A DNA stretch of 64,000 nucleotides from Candidatus Regiella endosymbiont of Tuberolachnus salignus (GCF_964020115.1 NZ_OZ026542.1:310001-374000); one strand, 5' to 3'. Shown: positions 37,580 through 46,935, counted from the first letter of the stretch. Numbers and translations: made by a program. The notes: generated by a model from the sequence alone, not told the origin.

Positions 37580-39745
37580 TCAACGGGTTGCTTGGTGAGA
37601 TTGGATAGCCGTTAACGCTATGGTGTAAACAATGTCGTCGACCGATGCGCCACGCGATAAATCGTTTACCGGTTTACGCATCCCTTGCAACATGGGGCCG
37701 ATAGAAACTAAATCAGCAGAACGTTGTACGGCTTTATAAGTGGTGTTACCGGTATTTAAGTCAGGGAAAATAAATACAGTAGCTCGACCCGCTACCTTTG
37801 AATCAGGTGCTTTAGATTTAGCGACATCAGCCATAATTGCTGCATCGTACTGTAGTGGGCCATCAATTATCAGATCCGGCCGTTTCTTTTGTGCTAAAAG
37901 CGTCGCTTCACGTACCTTTTCTACATCGCTCCCTGCCCCTGAATCTTTTGTGGAGTAGGATATCATGGCAACACGGGGCTTAATACCAAATGAAGCAGCT
38001 GAATCCGCGGACTGAATCGCAATTTCTGCAAGTTGTTCTGCTGTCGGATCGGGGTTGATAGCACAATCACCGTACACTAACACTTGATCCGGCAGTAACA
38101 TAAAAAATACAGATGAAACCAATGAACAACCTGGCGATGTTTTAATCAATTGTAATGCAGGACGGATGGTGTTAGCTGTAGTGTGCACGGCGCCAGAAAC
38201 CAAACCATCAATTTTTATCTGATTAAATGTTTCGCCACGTTCAAGCATCAAGGTCGCTAAAATAACATTATCTTCCAACTGACTACGCGCGATAACTTCA
38301 GTCATGCCTTTACTTTTACGTAATTCAACTAACCGTGAAACATACTCTTCCCGCACCAGTTTTGGATCGATTAAATGAATGTTCTTGCCTAATACCACCC
38401 CTTGAGCGGCGGCTATTCGCTGTATTTCGGCGGGATCACCGAGCAATACACATTCAGCGATGCCGAGTTCGGCACAAATGGCTGCTGCTTTCACGGTACG
38501 TCTTTCTTCTCCTTCAGGTAGTACGATACTTTTAGCCGCTTTTCGCGCCAATTCAGTCAATTCATAACGGAAAGCGGGGGGCGACAGACGGTAAGAACGC
38601 TTAGATGCAACGCTTAGTGAATCGATCCAAGTATTGCTAATGTGACTAGCCACATAGTTTTGTATTTTTTCAACACGATCATTATCATCTGCGGGCACGG
38701 CTAGACTGAAATTCTGCAAATTGAGGGAAGTTTGCCAGCTATTCGTCTCGACCATAAATATCGGTAAGCCAGTCTGGAAAGCACGTTGACAAAGTTGCTT
38801 AATGGATTCATCCATTTGGTACCCGCCGGTCAATAGAATAGCGCCAATTTCAACACCATTCATGGCGGCTAAACAGGCTGCAACCAATACATCAGGGCGA
38901 TCAGCTGAGGTCACCAGTAACGAATTGGGGCGAAACAGTGACAACATATTAGGCAGGCTACGGGCGCAAAAGGTAATAGATTTAACCCGACGGGTATCAA
39001 TTTCACCTTTATTAATAATGCTGGCATTCAGATGTCGGCATATATCGATAGCACGGGTCGCAATAAGATCAACATTCCAGGGGATGCACCCGTATATCGG
39101 CAGGGTGTCATTGCCAAATAATTTAGTCGGATCAATTACCGTCGTATTATTTTTGCTTGAATCATCAAAAATTTCATATAAATCAGGGCGAGTACGTCCT
39201 TGCTTATCAACAGGCGCGTTCAATTTATTAATAATCACCCCGGTAATATTTTTATTTTTTTTACCTCCAAAGCTGGAACAGGCGATTTCAATTTGTTGTT
39301 TTAGTTGATCGTGTGAATGATTACCCAGTGCTAAAACGAAAACAATTTCAGCGTTTAACGTTTTGGCAATTTGGTAATTCAGGGTGTTAGCAAAAGGATG
39401 TTTAGGCGTTGGCATTAAACCTTCTATCAATACCACCCCTGCTTTTTGGGTATGTTTGTGGTAACGAGCCACAATCTTTTCCATTAACCGGTCTTGCTGA
39501 TTAGCACTTAAGCATTTTTCAACATCACGTATTTTTAATGGCTCGACAACATTGATATTGGAATTGGCACGAATGATGGCGATGGTATTATCGAGCTTAT
39601 CATTGTCATCTACACAGGGCTGGGCAATAGGTTTGAAGACGTTTAAATCGACCCCTTTTTGCTCCATCGCCCGGATAATACCCAAACTAACACTGGTTAA
39701 GCCAACCCCTGAACTGATGGGAATTAACATCACTTTACGGGACAT
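37580..39745 (-). CDS. pta: Phosphate acetyltransferase
   Basis: Interconverts acetyl-CoA and acetyl phosphate. The 721-residue enzyme (714 in E. coli) has the N-terminal BioD-like P-loop-containing region ([20 protein letters not shown]), a DRTGG middle domain ([12 protein letters not shown]) and the catalytic C-terminal domain ([54 protein letters not shown]). Its start codon lies within the end of ackA: the two frames overlap by 16 bases. Confidence 0.97.
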   Translation of the reverse strand: MSRKVMLIPISSGVGLTSVSLGIIRAMEQKGVDLNVFKPIAQPCVDDNDKLDNTIAIIRANSNINVVEPLKIRDVEKCLSANQQDRLMEKIVARYHKHTQKAGVVLIEGLMPTPKHPFANTLNYQIAKTLNAEIVFVLALGNHSHDQLKQQIEIACSSFGGKKNKNITGVIINKLNAPVDKQGRTRPDLYEIFDDSSKNNTTVIDPTKLFGNDTLPIYGCIPWNVDLIATRAIDICRHLNASIINKGEIDTRRVKSITFCARSLPNMLSLFRPNSLLVTSADRPDVLVAACLAAMNGVEIGAILLTGGYQMDESIKQLCQRAFQTGLPIFMVETNSWQTSLNLQNFSLAVPADDNDRVEKIQNYVASHISNTWIDSLSVASKRSYRLSPPAFRYELTELARKAAKSIVLPEGEERRTVKAAAICAELGIAECVLLGDPAEIQRIAAAQGVVLGKNIHLIDPKLVREEYVSRLVELRKSKGMTEVIARSQLEDNVILATLMLERGETFNQIKIDGLVSGAVHTTANTIRPALQLIKTSPGCSLVSSVFFMLLPDQVLVYGDCAINPDPTAEQLAEIAIQSADSAASFGIKPRVAMISYSTKDSGAGSDVEKVREATLLAQKKRPDLIIDGPLQYDAAIMADVAKSKAPDSKVAGRATVFIFPDLNTGNTTYKAVQRSADLVSIGPMLQGMRKPVNDLSRGASVDDIVYTIALTAIQSHQATR

Positions 39746-40965
39746 GGTGTCTCCTCCGCTATTCCAGTCAAACGTGCCGTATCTTGTGCAATGGAGAGCT
39801 CTTCATTGGTTGGAATGACCATCGCTAAGCGGCTACCCTCTTTAGTAATGTCCCCTGATTTGCCAAAGCAGGCTTTGATATTTTTTTCGTCATCAATTTT
39901 AAAACCTAACAGCGCCAATTTATCTAGCGTGCGTTTACGGATTGGGGCTGAATTTTCGCCAATGCCTCCGGTGAAGATAACCGCATCTAAACGGCCTTCC
40001 ATAAGTGTGGTATAAGACGCAATATATTTTGCCAAGCGGTGGCAAAAAACATCCATCGCCCGTTTAGCATTATCGTGAGTTGCACAGTGGTCTTCAACAT
40101 AACGGCAGTCACTGGTCTTTTCGGTTAAGCCTAATAACCCTGATTCTTTGGTGAGTAAGGTATTAATTTGATCCATGCTCATTCCGAGAGAATTATAGAG
40201 ATAAAAAATAATCGCAGGATCGATATCACCACAACGTGTCCCCATCACCAACCCTTCCAAGGGGGTGAGTCCCATCGAGGTATCGACACATTGACCGTTA
40301 CATATTGCGGCCACTGATCCACCATTACCTAAATGGCAAGTGATAACATTGAGTTCATTGATCTTTTTGTTTAATTTTTTAGCCGCTTGCTTACTAACAT
40401 AATCATGGCTGGTGCCGTGAGCGCCGTAACGGCGGATGCCATGCTTTTCATATAGAGAATAAGGCAGGGCATAAAGGTAAGAGGCTTCTGGCATGGTTTG
40501 ATGAAAAGCGGTATCAAATACCGCCACGTTTTTTTCTTCTAAATCAGGGAACGCTTTTAACGCTTCATCGATACCGATCAAATGCGCAGGATTATGTAAA
40601 GGCGCAAAAGGGATAGCCTCTTCAATACCTTTGATGACATCCTTGTTAATAATTACCGAGCGGGTAAATTTTTCACCGCCGTGGACTACCCGGTGACCAA
40701 TGGCCTTTATTTGGCTAAGTAGCGCTTCTTTTCCCTTCAAAATAGTATTAACCATAAAATTGAGCGCATCTTTGTGGGTGGCATTGGCGTTTAACTTTTC
40801 TTCTTCTTTATTACCCTCGATCTTCCATTTAATCCGCGCATCAGAAAGATGAAGACATTCGGCTAAACCAGACAGATGTTCTGTGCCGTCGGTGGGGTCG
40901 ATAATAGCGAATTTGAGCGAGGAGCTACCGCAGTTAAGAACCAGTACCAATTGACTTGTTGACAT
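39730..40965 (-). CDS. ackA: Acetate kinase
   Basis: Makes ATP and acetate from acetyl phosphate. The protein begins [15 protein letters not shown] (first ATP-binding box) and has [22 protein letters not shown] with the active-site region, [22 protein letters not shown], and [14 protein letters not shown]. The 411 residues exceed the usual 400: the C-terminus runs on as [11 protein letters not shown] through the ribosome binding region of pta. Upstream lies a 220-bp gap ending in a HigBA operator. Confidence 0.96.
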   Translation of the reverse strand: MSTSQLVLVLNCGSSSLKFAIIDPTDGTEHLSGLAECLHLSDARIKWKIEGNKEEEKLNANATHKDALNFMVNTILKGKEALLSQIKAIGHRVVHGGEKFTRSVIINKDVIKGIEEAIPFAPLHNPAHLIGIDEALKAFPDLEEKNVAVFDTAFHQTMPEASYLYALPYSLYEKHGIRRYGAHGTSHDYVSKQAAKKLNKKINELNVITCHLGNGGSVAAICNGQCVDTSMGLTPLEGLVMGTRCGDIDPAIIFYLYNSLGMSMDQINTLLTKESGLLGLTEKTSDCRYVEDHCATHDNAKRAMDVFCHRLAKYIASYTTLMEGRLDAVIFTGGIGENSAPIRKRTLDKLALLGFKIDDEKNIKACFGKSGDITKEGSRLAMVIPTNEELSIAQDTARLTGIAEETPCPVK

Positions 40966-41135
40966 GCAAAGTACCTATACGTTTTTTAATAGACCAAAAA
41001 AATGACAAGCTTAAAGATTGTCGATTAGCTAGAATACCGATAGCCTGCGTTAAAAACAAAATATATTCGAAATCTTCATTGAGCTGCGCTTAATTGATGA
41101 AAATTAGCACCACAAAATTCAAAGAGTGCTGCACG

Positions 41136-41165
41136 ATATGGAACACATGCTATGCTGTTCCATAT
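41136..41165. promoter_or_regulatory. Operator-like inverted repeat of the second HigBA module
   Basis: ATATGGAACA and TGTTCCATAT are perfect inverted repeats separated by CATGCTATGC, ending 20 bases before the toxin start. This matches the position of a HigA operator and likely overlaps the promoter. Confidence 0.75.
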
Positions 41166-41185
41166 TGAGGAGCATGGATGATGTC

Positions 41186-41453
41186 ATGATAAAAAGCTTT
41201 AAGCATAAAGGGTTGAAAAAGTTTTTCCTCAAATACGATAGCAGTGGCATTGAGCAGCAATTGGTTAACCGTATAAAAACACGGCTTACCGTATGACTGC
41301 ATAGACGGAATCGACATGCCTGGCTACGATCTGCATCAGCTTAAAGGTGATCGTAAAGACATCTGGTCAATTAGTGTTTCCGGTAACTGGCGTATTACTT
41401 TCAGATTTATTGATGGTGATGCAGAAATTCTCAACTTGGAGGATTATCACTAA
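41186..41453 (+). pseudogene. higB: HigB toxin, frameshifted
   Basis: The frame from ATG 41186 gives MIKSFKHKGLKKFFLKYDSS and on to KTRLTV, then a stop codon at TATGACTGC. Two bases are missing relative to the family, which in this region continues D-x-x-x-x-DMPGY. The rest of the toxin is visible in another frame: IDMPGYDLHQLKGDRKDIWS, ISVSGNWRITFRF and ILNLEDYH, stopping at 41451-41453 and overlapping the antitoxin start (TAATG). So this is a HigB/RelE-type mRNA interferase that can no longer be made full length. A sequencing or assembly error would need to be excluded. Confidence 0.85.
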
Positions 41454-41737
41454 TGAGAATGGCTAACCCTGCCTACCCTGGCGAAATTATTGCAGAAACA
41501 CTGAAAGACATGCATGTGAGTCTCCGACAGTTCGCAAAAGCAATGGATATAGCACCATCAACGGCCAGTCGGTTGCTATCTGGTCAAACCACAGTCACGC
41601 CGGAAATGGCATTGAGACTGTCAGCCGTTGTTGGCAGTACCCCTGAAACCTGGTTAAAAATACAGACAAATTACAGTTTGCATGAAGCCAGACAAAAGAT
41701 AGACATCAGTCATTTGCACAAATTGGCTTTTGCCTGA
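41453..41737 (+). CDS. higA: HigA antitoxin (XRE family)
   Basis: The 94-residue protein begins NPAYPGEIIAETLKDMHVSL, a signature start of VapI/HigA antitoxins, and has the helix-turn-helix LRQFAKAMDIAPSTASRLLS. It is intact. The ATG overlaps the stop of the HigB remnant by one base. It should bind the inverted repeat at 41136-41165 and repress its own operon. Six or so C-terminal residues are close to the following element B but not altered by it. Confidence 0.92.
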   Translation: MRMANPAYPGEIIAETLKDMHVSLRQFAKAMDIAPSTASRLLSGQTTVTPEMALRLSAVVGSTPETWLKIQTNYSLHEARQKIDISHLHKLAFA

Positions 41738-41756
41738 TATCACTGCCCTGGGACGT

Positions 41757-41862
41757 TATAGCCGAATCAGTTTAATTTGATTCAAGGCGGAGGAGCGCAG
41801 ACAGTACAAATAGTACGGTAAGCGACGACAACACAGAATCAAATTAAACTGATTTGGCTATA
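41757..41862. repeat. Element B, intact reference copy (106 bp)
   Basis: Runs TATAGCCGAATCAGTTTAAT to AAACTGATTTGGCTATA. The two arms pair over about 30 bases, with the centre GCGGAGGAGCGCAGACAGTA and ACAAATAGTACGGTAAGCG. This is the uninterrupted counterpart of the nested copy at 21952-22179. Confidence 0.92.
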
Positions 41863-42238
41863 ACGGGGCTAGTGAGTCAGTAGAAACGTCAATTCGAAAG
41901 GGTATTAGGGGTGCTGCATGGGGTGCTCATAAAGAAAAAATACGACATAAAGACAAAAAATGCACGAAAATAAAGAATTCATTAACCCGCCCCCAACCCG
42001 CGATAACAGCGGCACTGAGCCAAAATACCCTGCCCATCGTTTTTCCGTCGCGCCGATGCTCGATTGGACTTATTAGTAATAAAATCAATATATTGAATGG
42101 TAATGGTGTACTATTGGTGTACTGATGGGTGTTAAAAATCACATTGTTATGTTATTTACAGTGTTCAAATTCTTTTTTAGCTTCTTTTCTGCGTTTGTCA
42201 ATAAAAGCGGCTAAGTCATTAACGTGTACCATTCTGGG
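41863..42238. other. Gap with an open but startless frame
   Basis: The + strand frame beginning AACGGGGCTAGTGAG is open for about 87 codons (SIRKGIRGAAWGAHKEKIRH) to a TGA near 42123 but has no start codon; the element B may have removed the 5' end of a gene. No family is recognised. Confidence 0.35.
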
Positions 42239-42306
42239 TGTAATGGTCTAATGTTTCCGGCCACTTTTGAAGAGCTGTAATAAACTGCAAATCAGAGGTG
42301 TATAAA

Positions 42307-42612
42307 ATGAAAAGTAAAAAGAAGCCATTGACATTTACGCTGGAGTTTAAACAAGACGCAGCAAAGTGAGTCCTGTAAAAAGCGTATACGTGCAAACAAG
42401 CGTCAGAGAGTTTAGGGGTTTCATTAAGTGCGATAAAAAGCTGGGTCAAGGCTGAAAGGGGGGGAGTTTCCCCGGTAGGCTCTGAACAGGTGAGTCTTAG
42501 TTTGGCCGAGCGTGAAGAATTACTTCGTCTGCGCAAAGAGCGCAATAACTTGTTAATGGAGCGTGAAATATTAAAAAAAGCGGCGGTCTTCTTTGCGAAA
42601 GAAAACGGATAA
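42307..42612 (+). pseudogene. IS3-family OrfA, disrupted
   Basis: Starts MKSKKKPLTFTLEFKQDAAK and then meets a TGA and, two codons later, a TAA. The rest can be followed to LSLAEREELLRLRKERNNLL and EILKKAAVFFAKENG, which is the C-terminal coiled coil of OrfA, with one frame change. Confidence 0.8.
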
Positions 42613-42627
42613 GATTTCAGTTTATTC

Positions 42628-43239
42628 GTGAGCAAAAGAAGACCTACCTTTGCCCGTTATCCAAAACGCCATAAGATAACAACGGACAGCGCTCATAATC
42701 ATTCTATCGTACCCAACCTGTTGGCGCGGGAATTTACCGTTACTCAGAGAGAGGAGGTATGGACAACGGATATCACCTATGTTTGGACTTATGAAGGCTG
42801 GATGTATTTAGCGGTGGTGATGGACTTATACTCGCGCCAAATAATCGGTTGGGCAATGGCAGCCCACATGAAGACAGCACTGTGTGTACAAGCTCTCCAG
42901 ATGGCTTACTGGCGCAGAAAACCTCCAAAAGGGTTGCTCCATCACTCAGATAGAGGCAGCCAATATACCCGCCATCAGTATCGTGCCCATTTGCAAGTGA
43001 TGGGTGTGCAAGCCAGTATGAGTGGTAAAGGGCAAGGTTGGCATAACGCACCAACAGAACGTTTTTTTCGGAGCTTGAAATATGAATACTTGAATTATGA
43101 AATACTTAAAACCCGTAATGATGCCAAGTTAGGGGGGCTGGATTATTTAGCCTATTACAATAGTAGAAGACCACATAGTCTACTCGCTTATTTTTCACCC
43201 ATCGAATTTGAGCTTATACCTGTAATCAATTTGTCTTAA
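42628..43239 (+). pseudogene. IS3-family OrfB with N-terminal deletion
   Basis: The 203-residue frame holds the DDE domain: Asp in EVWTTDITYV, Asp in LLHHSDRGSQYT and Glu in NAPTERFFRSLKYE, then YYNSRRPHSLL. The N-terminal part that normally carries the DNA-contact region (about 80 residues) is missing between KFQFIREQKKTYL and the first Asp region, because of a deletion. Activity is unlikely. Confidence 0.82.
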
Positions 43240-43241
43240 AA

Positions 43242-43667
43242 ATGTGTCTGGGTTTACTTGACCACTACATAACCGATAGCCACAGAAACCTGTCGGCTGA
43301 AATTGTTGGTATCCGTAAAGACATGGAAGTCCGTTTCGAGAAGACCGATGCTCAGATAGCTGATGTTCGAAAAGACATGGAAGCTCGTTTCCAAAAAGTT
43401 GATGATAACTTTGGAAAAACTGATGCTAAAATAGTCTCAGTCCATAAAGAGTTGTCTGCTGAGATAGCCGATGTCCGTAAAGATATGACGGCGCGTTTCG
43501 AGAAGACTGATGCCAAGATAGCCGATGTACGCAAAGATTTCATGACTGAAATGTCCCTGATGCGTAAGGATATCGAAAAGAGCGGCATGCAAACAACCAT
43601 CAAGCTCTGTGGCATGTTAGTGGTTGCTGTTGGTGTGATTCTTGCCGTCCTTAAAATCCCCTTTTAA
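43242..43667 (+). CDS. Coiled-coil protein with C-terminal membrane anchor, 5' end replaced by IS
   Basis: The frame begins in the IS3 end (MCLGLLDHY) and the native part starts at about 43270. It contains repeats of a 19-residue coiled-coil unit of the type VRKDMxxRFEKTDAKIAD, repeated about four times, then LMRKDIEKSGMQTTIKLCGM and a membrane helix (VVAVGVILAVLKIPF). Proteins of this plan (DUF1640-like) occur in phages and mobile elements. Function unknown. The last codons lie in the left arm of the 130-bp inverted repeat. Confidence 0.7.
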   Translation: MCLGLLDHYITDSHRNLSAEIVGIRKDMEVRFEKTDAQIADVRKDMEARFQKVDDNFGKTDAKIVSVHKELSAEIADVRKDMTARFEKTDAKIADVRKDFMTEMSLMRKDIEKSGMQTTIKLCGMLVVAVGVILAVLKIPF

Positions 43668-43788
43668 TCACTAGCGCTGATACAGAAACTGACTCTGTTG
43701 AATGTCCCTTTGACTTAAGGTGCTTCAGGGGTGATTTTCGTGGATAACCCATATTACCATAACTAAATAAAACAATAAGTCAACTACC
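43659..43788. repeat. Left arm of a 130-bp inverted repeat
   Basis: Matches the reverse complement of 44326-44446 over its whole length, with scattered substitutions and one nine-base gap. Landmarks are CACTAGCGCTGATACAGAAA, CTCTGTTGAATGTCCCTTTG, GTGGATAACCCATATTACC and AAACAATAAGTCAACTACC. Confidence 0.9.
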
Positions 43789-43892
43789 CATAATATTATA
43801 TCAACAACAATGGATTCATTCATCACAATGTCTCCCAAAGTGAGTGATGTGTATTTCGTGATAAAAGTGCTGTCGTTCCTATTGGCGCGGTC

Positions 43893-44147
43893 TTACCCCT
43901 GTAATACGAAAAGTACAAAACGTACATGGAACACAGTAGAAAGACGATAGAGCGAATGCGGCTCAAATTTATTCTTTGCCTGAAAAAGCGTCTTTTTTAC
44001 TGCCGAGTATGACACTGACCGCAACGCTGCAATGTCTTTCTGGGATATTCCCAAAGCAAAAAGCATCGCGGTTTCAAACTGGGCGGGGGTGAGTTCAGGA
44101 AAGATTTCCCGGAATTCAGAAAATTGAGTCATATCGAAAGCAGCCAT
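43893..44147 (-). CDS. Small LuxR-type helix-turn-helix protein
   Basis: The 84-residue protein has a LuxR/GerE-type helix-turn-helix: LTPAQFETAMLFALGISQKD, IAALRSVSYSAVKKTLFQAK. There is no N-terminal sensor domain. I recall short proteins of this type in enterobacterial plasmids and islands (PELTPxQFETA start). It is the only gene inside the 130-bp inverted repeats and is therefore a candidate cargo or regulator of that structure. The start ATG at 44147 is preceded by GGGAGGCTGCC, an acceptable ribosome binding site. Confidence 0.7.
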   Translation of the reverse strand: MAAFDMTQFSEFREIFPELTPAQFETAMLFALGISQKDIAALRSVSYSAVKKTLFQAKNKFEPHSLYRLSTVFHVRFVLFVLQG

Positions 44148-44325
44148 GGCAGCCTCCCGTGAAGGTTATGGTAGTTAGCTGATAGGGGTGGTTTGTAGTG
44201 CTAATTAACATTTATTGATATCCACACAGGCTGAGGTTGTGTCACCACTGCTCATTGAGCTATTCTCAGCTCATTTCTCCATTGAGTTATGATGCGATAC
44301 AGCGGTTTTTTTGATTGGCCGCTTT

Positions 44326-44446
44326 GGTAGTTGACTTATTGTTTTATTTAGTTACGGTGATATGGGCTATCCACGAGAATCGCCCCTGAAGCCAAAGGGA
44401 CGTTCAACAGAGTCAGTTTCTGTATCAGCGCTAATGATTAAAAGGG
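44326..44446. repeat. Right arm of a 121-130-bp inverted repeat
   Basis: Reverse complement of 43659-43788. It begins GGTAGTTGACTTATTG and ends CTGTATCAGCGC, TAATGATTAAAAGGG. The outer end overlaps the start of the ISL3-like element by three bases. Confidence 0.9.
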
Positions 44447-44635
44447 CTCTTCCGTAAATAATGTTGTTACTGAACACTGTAGCTAACTGAGATATAAATC
44501 ATTTTCTGACTTTTTATCTATTGAAAATGATCATTCTAAAAAATTACTTGCTCTACCTCGAAGAGCGCCCATTATTTTTCAGTGACCGGCGAGTTGAACT
44601 GTTTCTTTAATCCAACATTATTTACGGAAGAGCCC
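44444..44635. repeat. Small element with 23-bp terminal inverted repeats (ISL3-like ends)
   Basis: GGGCTCTTCCGTAAATAA (44444 on, 23 bases) is perfectly matched by the inverse at 44613-44635. GGCTCTT-type ends are usual for ISL3-family elements. The 192-bp unit has no gene. A related right part (GTGACCGG, TTGAACTG, CCAACATTATTT, CGGAAGA) recurs at 46885-46935. Confidence 0.75.
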
Positions 44636-44640
44636 CAATA

Positions 44641-44656
44641 TAAAGTAGCGTTGACA
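44641..44656 (+). repeat. Solitary IS21 right-end sequence
   Basis: TAAAGTAGCGTTGACA equals the last 16 bases of the IS21 copies (2986-3001, 61880-61895). No other part of the element is present, so a copy was probably deleted here. Confidence 0.65.
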
Positions 44657-45056
44657 ACACCTGCTAGGGTATCTATTACGGTATGACAGAGAAATATCAG
44701 TTTACGCTATGAGATAACACAAAAGAACACCATAAAATTGAAAGGTCTTGGTCGGTAAAATCAAATATGTATAGGCGATTAAGGTATTTTTGAAGCTGTT
44801 ACTCATCCTCGAGAGATTGCTCACACCGTTGTTGCCGAGTAGTTCGGCTTTAGGTTGAATTGGGGGTTACCCACTTCTTATCGAGAATATCCAGTACCCA
44901 CCTTTAGAATAGAAATTTAACACCCAAGCCAATCAGTTGACTGCCTACAGGGAGACGTTGAGGTGGGATGTAGTTATCTAATCCTTTTGTTTTGCAAAAT
45001 GTTATTAATTGATTTAGACAATTTATTCCTGCTTTTCGATATATTTTTTGTAATGT
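44657..45056. other. Gap without recognisable gene
   Basis: About 400 bases between the IS21 end and the group II intron 3' end. All frames are short. The DNA may be the remainder of a degraded element. Confidence 0.5.
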
Positions 45057-45785
45057 GTGGTGAGTAGACCGTGGAAGCCTCCCCCACAGCCTCTCGTAGA
45101 ACGGTACGTGAATCTCTCAATTCATACCGCTCCCATCAGGCAAATGCACCTACCATTCCTGCTCGCCAGTGGACAAACAAACGCGGACTCTGCTTTGCTA
45201 TTCTTTCCAAAAATTGCATTGCTCGAGTTTTATGGTGACGAAGTGATTTATACTTTCTCCTCGCCCACCTCACCAGGGCTTTATTTACATGTCTGATTAC
45301 CCCATACAGCGCTGACCGCGTATAACGACCATAATAATTTATCCAGCCGTTCAGCACTGGATTTAACCATTCGGCTAATTGCACTATGTTCAGCGCTGTT
45401 TGGCTACGTACACATAATTTTCTGATTTTCTTTCGCATCGCTTTGAGGGCAATTTTGCTCACAGCCGGTGTAAAGCTAACGAATAAGCTATTGCGTTTAC
45501 TGTTCTTTACTACTCGTCTTCTGAACGTATAGCCCAGAAAATCGAATTCAGTGTGTACATGTCGCTCCTGTCTGCTGCCGTCTTTGCAGTAAACAATCTT
45601 TGTCTTCTCTGGATGGAGCTGTAGACCACATGCCATAAAACACTGTCGCAACATATCGAGCATCTGCTGGGCTTGTTGTTGACTGCGGCAATGAACCAGA
45701 CCATCATCGGCATACCGACACCATGGCACAGTAGGATGGTGTTTTTCCAACCATCTATCAAACACATAGTGCAGGAAAAGATTGG
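45057..45785 (-). mobile_element. Group II intron, 3' part
   Basis: On the minus strand, after the reverse transcriptase stop, the segment GAGCGGTATGAATTGAGAGA, TTCACGTACCGTTCTACGAG looks like intron domain V, and GGCTGTGGGGGAGGCTTCCA like domain VI, ending near 45057. The intron 5' part, including domains I to III and the first half of the protein gene, is missing. It is fused at about 45783 to a regulator gene. Confidence 0.8.
45136..45782 (-). pseudogene. ltrA: Group II intron reverse transcriptase/maturase, C-terminal part
   Basis: The frame contains NLFLHYVFDRWLEKHHP, the catalytic YADD (RYADDGLVHC), FLGYTFRRR and the maturase X domain (LNPVLNGWINYYGRYTRSAL, HVNKALVRWARRKYKSL). The N-terminal half of the reverse transcriptase is absent. 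There is no HNH endonuclease domain visible at the C-terminus. The last coding part precedes the intron's domain V by a few bases, as usual. Confidence 0.88.
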
Positions 45786-46139
45786 CTTATTGTAGACTGG
45801 AAATTTTTCACAAAAATAAGGCTGAATGGATTCTCCATTATTCCAAAAATGGGTTTCAATAATACTGACACTTCTTCCAGTCTTTTCAGCACGTCTATCG
45901 TGGTCTTGTAATTCTGGCGCTAATTCCGCCCAGGGGACAGGACATTCATGATCCAATTTCCCTTCAATATTAAAGTTAGAGGGTATACCTGTGAAATTTA
46001 AGGCAGCCTGATTCATGTGCAGATGCTGTGATTGTAAATTTTTTATTCCCCAAGCTTCATTAAAACTATCTATAGAAAAAATAAGAGAATTGAGCTGTTC
46101 TGTAGAAATTTCTGGCATTTTTTTCAAAATTGCATCCAT
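45783..46139 (-). pseudogene. PAS-type LuxR-family regulator, N-terminal fragment
   Basis: The first 118 or so residues (EISTEQLNSLIFSIDSFNEA, WGIKNLQSQHLHMNQAALNF, SIIETHFWNNGESIQPYFCE, KFPVYN) match my memory of enterobacterial regulators with an N-terminal PAS fold and C-terminal LuxR helix-turn-helix. The C-terminal DNA-binding domain is lost where the group II intron fragment joins. The frame then runs on through intron sequence to 45510, giving a chimera of 209 codons. Confidence 0.65.
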
Positions 46140-46211
46140 ATTTAATTTTAGTAATAAGTAAAATTATTATTTCTATATCAACACTAATCTTATTATCTTT
46201 TAATATAAATA

Positions 46212-46599
46212 GAATTCTATCAAATTTGGGATGATGATCATCTTCATCATAATGGCAAAGACTACGGAATAGCCTACGAAGGTGGAATAGGTTTTTCGGA
46301 TGATCCCCATTTGGTAACACTGGATGATTTTGGTTTTGATGTGGGTGATCGTTTCACCTATGAACACAATTTTTTTGAAAACTGGCTTCATAACATTCGT
46401 ATTGAAACCATCCATGATAACTCAACCCAAAAGTCTCCATTTTGTCTGAGTGGCCAATGGAATGCCTGGTGCCATCTTAGCTGATGAGAGGGACAAGACC
46501 CTGGCACTGCTACATGTGGTTATTAACGCAGATGAATCGACAAGGGTCGGAGATATTCGTGACTTTATTGAAGTAATTGGAGAGCATAAAAAAGTGTGA
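46212..46599 (+). pseudogene. Plasmid pRiA4b ORF-3-like protein, frameshifted fragment
   Basis: The first part reads EFYQIWDDDHLHHNGKDYGI, FDVGDRFTYEHNFFENWLHN and IRIETIHD, the core of the PRiA4b ORF-3-like family. After PFCLSG the frame shifts by one base and continues GMPGAILADERDKTLALLHV to HKKV at 46599. The N-terminal part is missing. The family is linked to plasmids and islands; its role is unknown. Confidence 0.75.
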
Positions 46600-46808
46600 G
46601 GCAATCATCCAAATCATTCCCAATTGACGATAAAATCACTGACATTATTTTAATGCATCTCAAGATACTCTTGATCTACTCCAAATACAGTTTCATTGTG
46701 AGCTAAGAGAATTATTCGGATCTAAAAATCGATGGGCATATCGGAGAAAAGACCGATGAAAGCACTGGATTAGCGGGATAGGATTGCCCACACTTTTTTA
46801 TGCTCTCC
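46579..46808. repeat. 230-bp segment with perfect 20-bp inverted ends
   Basis: GGAGAGCATAAAAAAGTGTG at 46579-46598 and its exact inverse at 46789-46808. A third copy of the inverse (with one extra T) stands at 14145-14165 alone. The left copy overlaps the 3' end of the PRiA4b-like fragment. It may be a MITE or the joined ends of a deleted IS. Confidence 0.65.
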
Positions 46809-46884
46809 TTGAGCGGAATTATGACCCGTGGGAGTCAGAACATCTCACGATTGATACCTCTAATAGGGGATCGCCTGTTATTTC

Positions 46885-46935
46885 TTCAGTGACCGGTGCG
46901 TTGAACTGTCTTTAGCACCAACATTATTTGCGGAA
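46885..46935. repeat. Remnant related to the ISL3-like small element
   Basis: TCAGTGACCGGTGCGTTGAA, CTG, then CCAACATTATTTGCGGAAGA matches the right part of 44444-44635 with a few differences. No left end is seen here. Confidence 0.6.

Larger units (their letters stand above)
42239..43269 (+). mobile_element. IS3-family element, decayed (about 1.03 kb)
   Basis: The ends TGTAATGGTCTAATG and, on the opposite strand, TGTAGTGGTCAAGTA are inverted repeats. orfA has stop codons and orfB lacks its first 80 or so codons, so the element is not autonomous. It cuts off the 5' end of the coiled-coil gene at 43270. Confidence 0.85.

Noticed and set aside
41927..42142. 71-codon minus-strand frame
   Set aside because: No start signal or family; the + strand startless frame in the same region is equally plausible.
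43893..46139. LuxR-type gene and PAS fragment as two halves of one regulator
   Set aside because: Both are on the minus strand and one lacks the helix-turn-helix, but the small LuxR-type protein has its own start and ribosome binding site and seems to belong to a different short family.
46422..46604. 60-codon minus-strand frame
   Set aside because: It is antisense to the PRiA4b-like pseudogene, which has a recognisable family on the + strand.
46579..46808. Complete transposon with cargo
   Set aside because: Only about 190 bases lie between the inverted ends and no gene is present, so I call it a repeat structure only.
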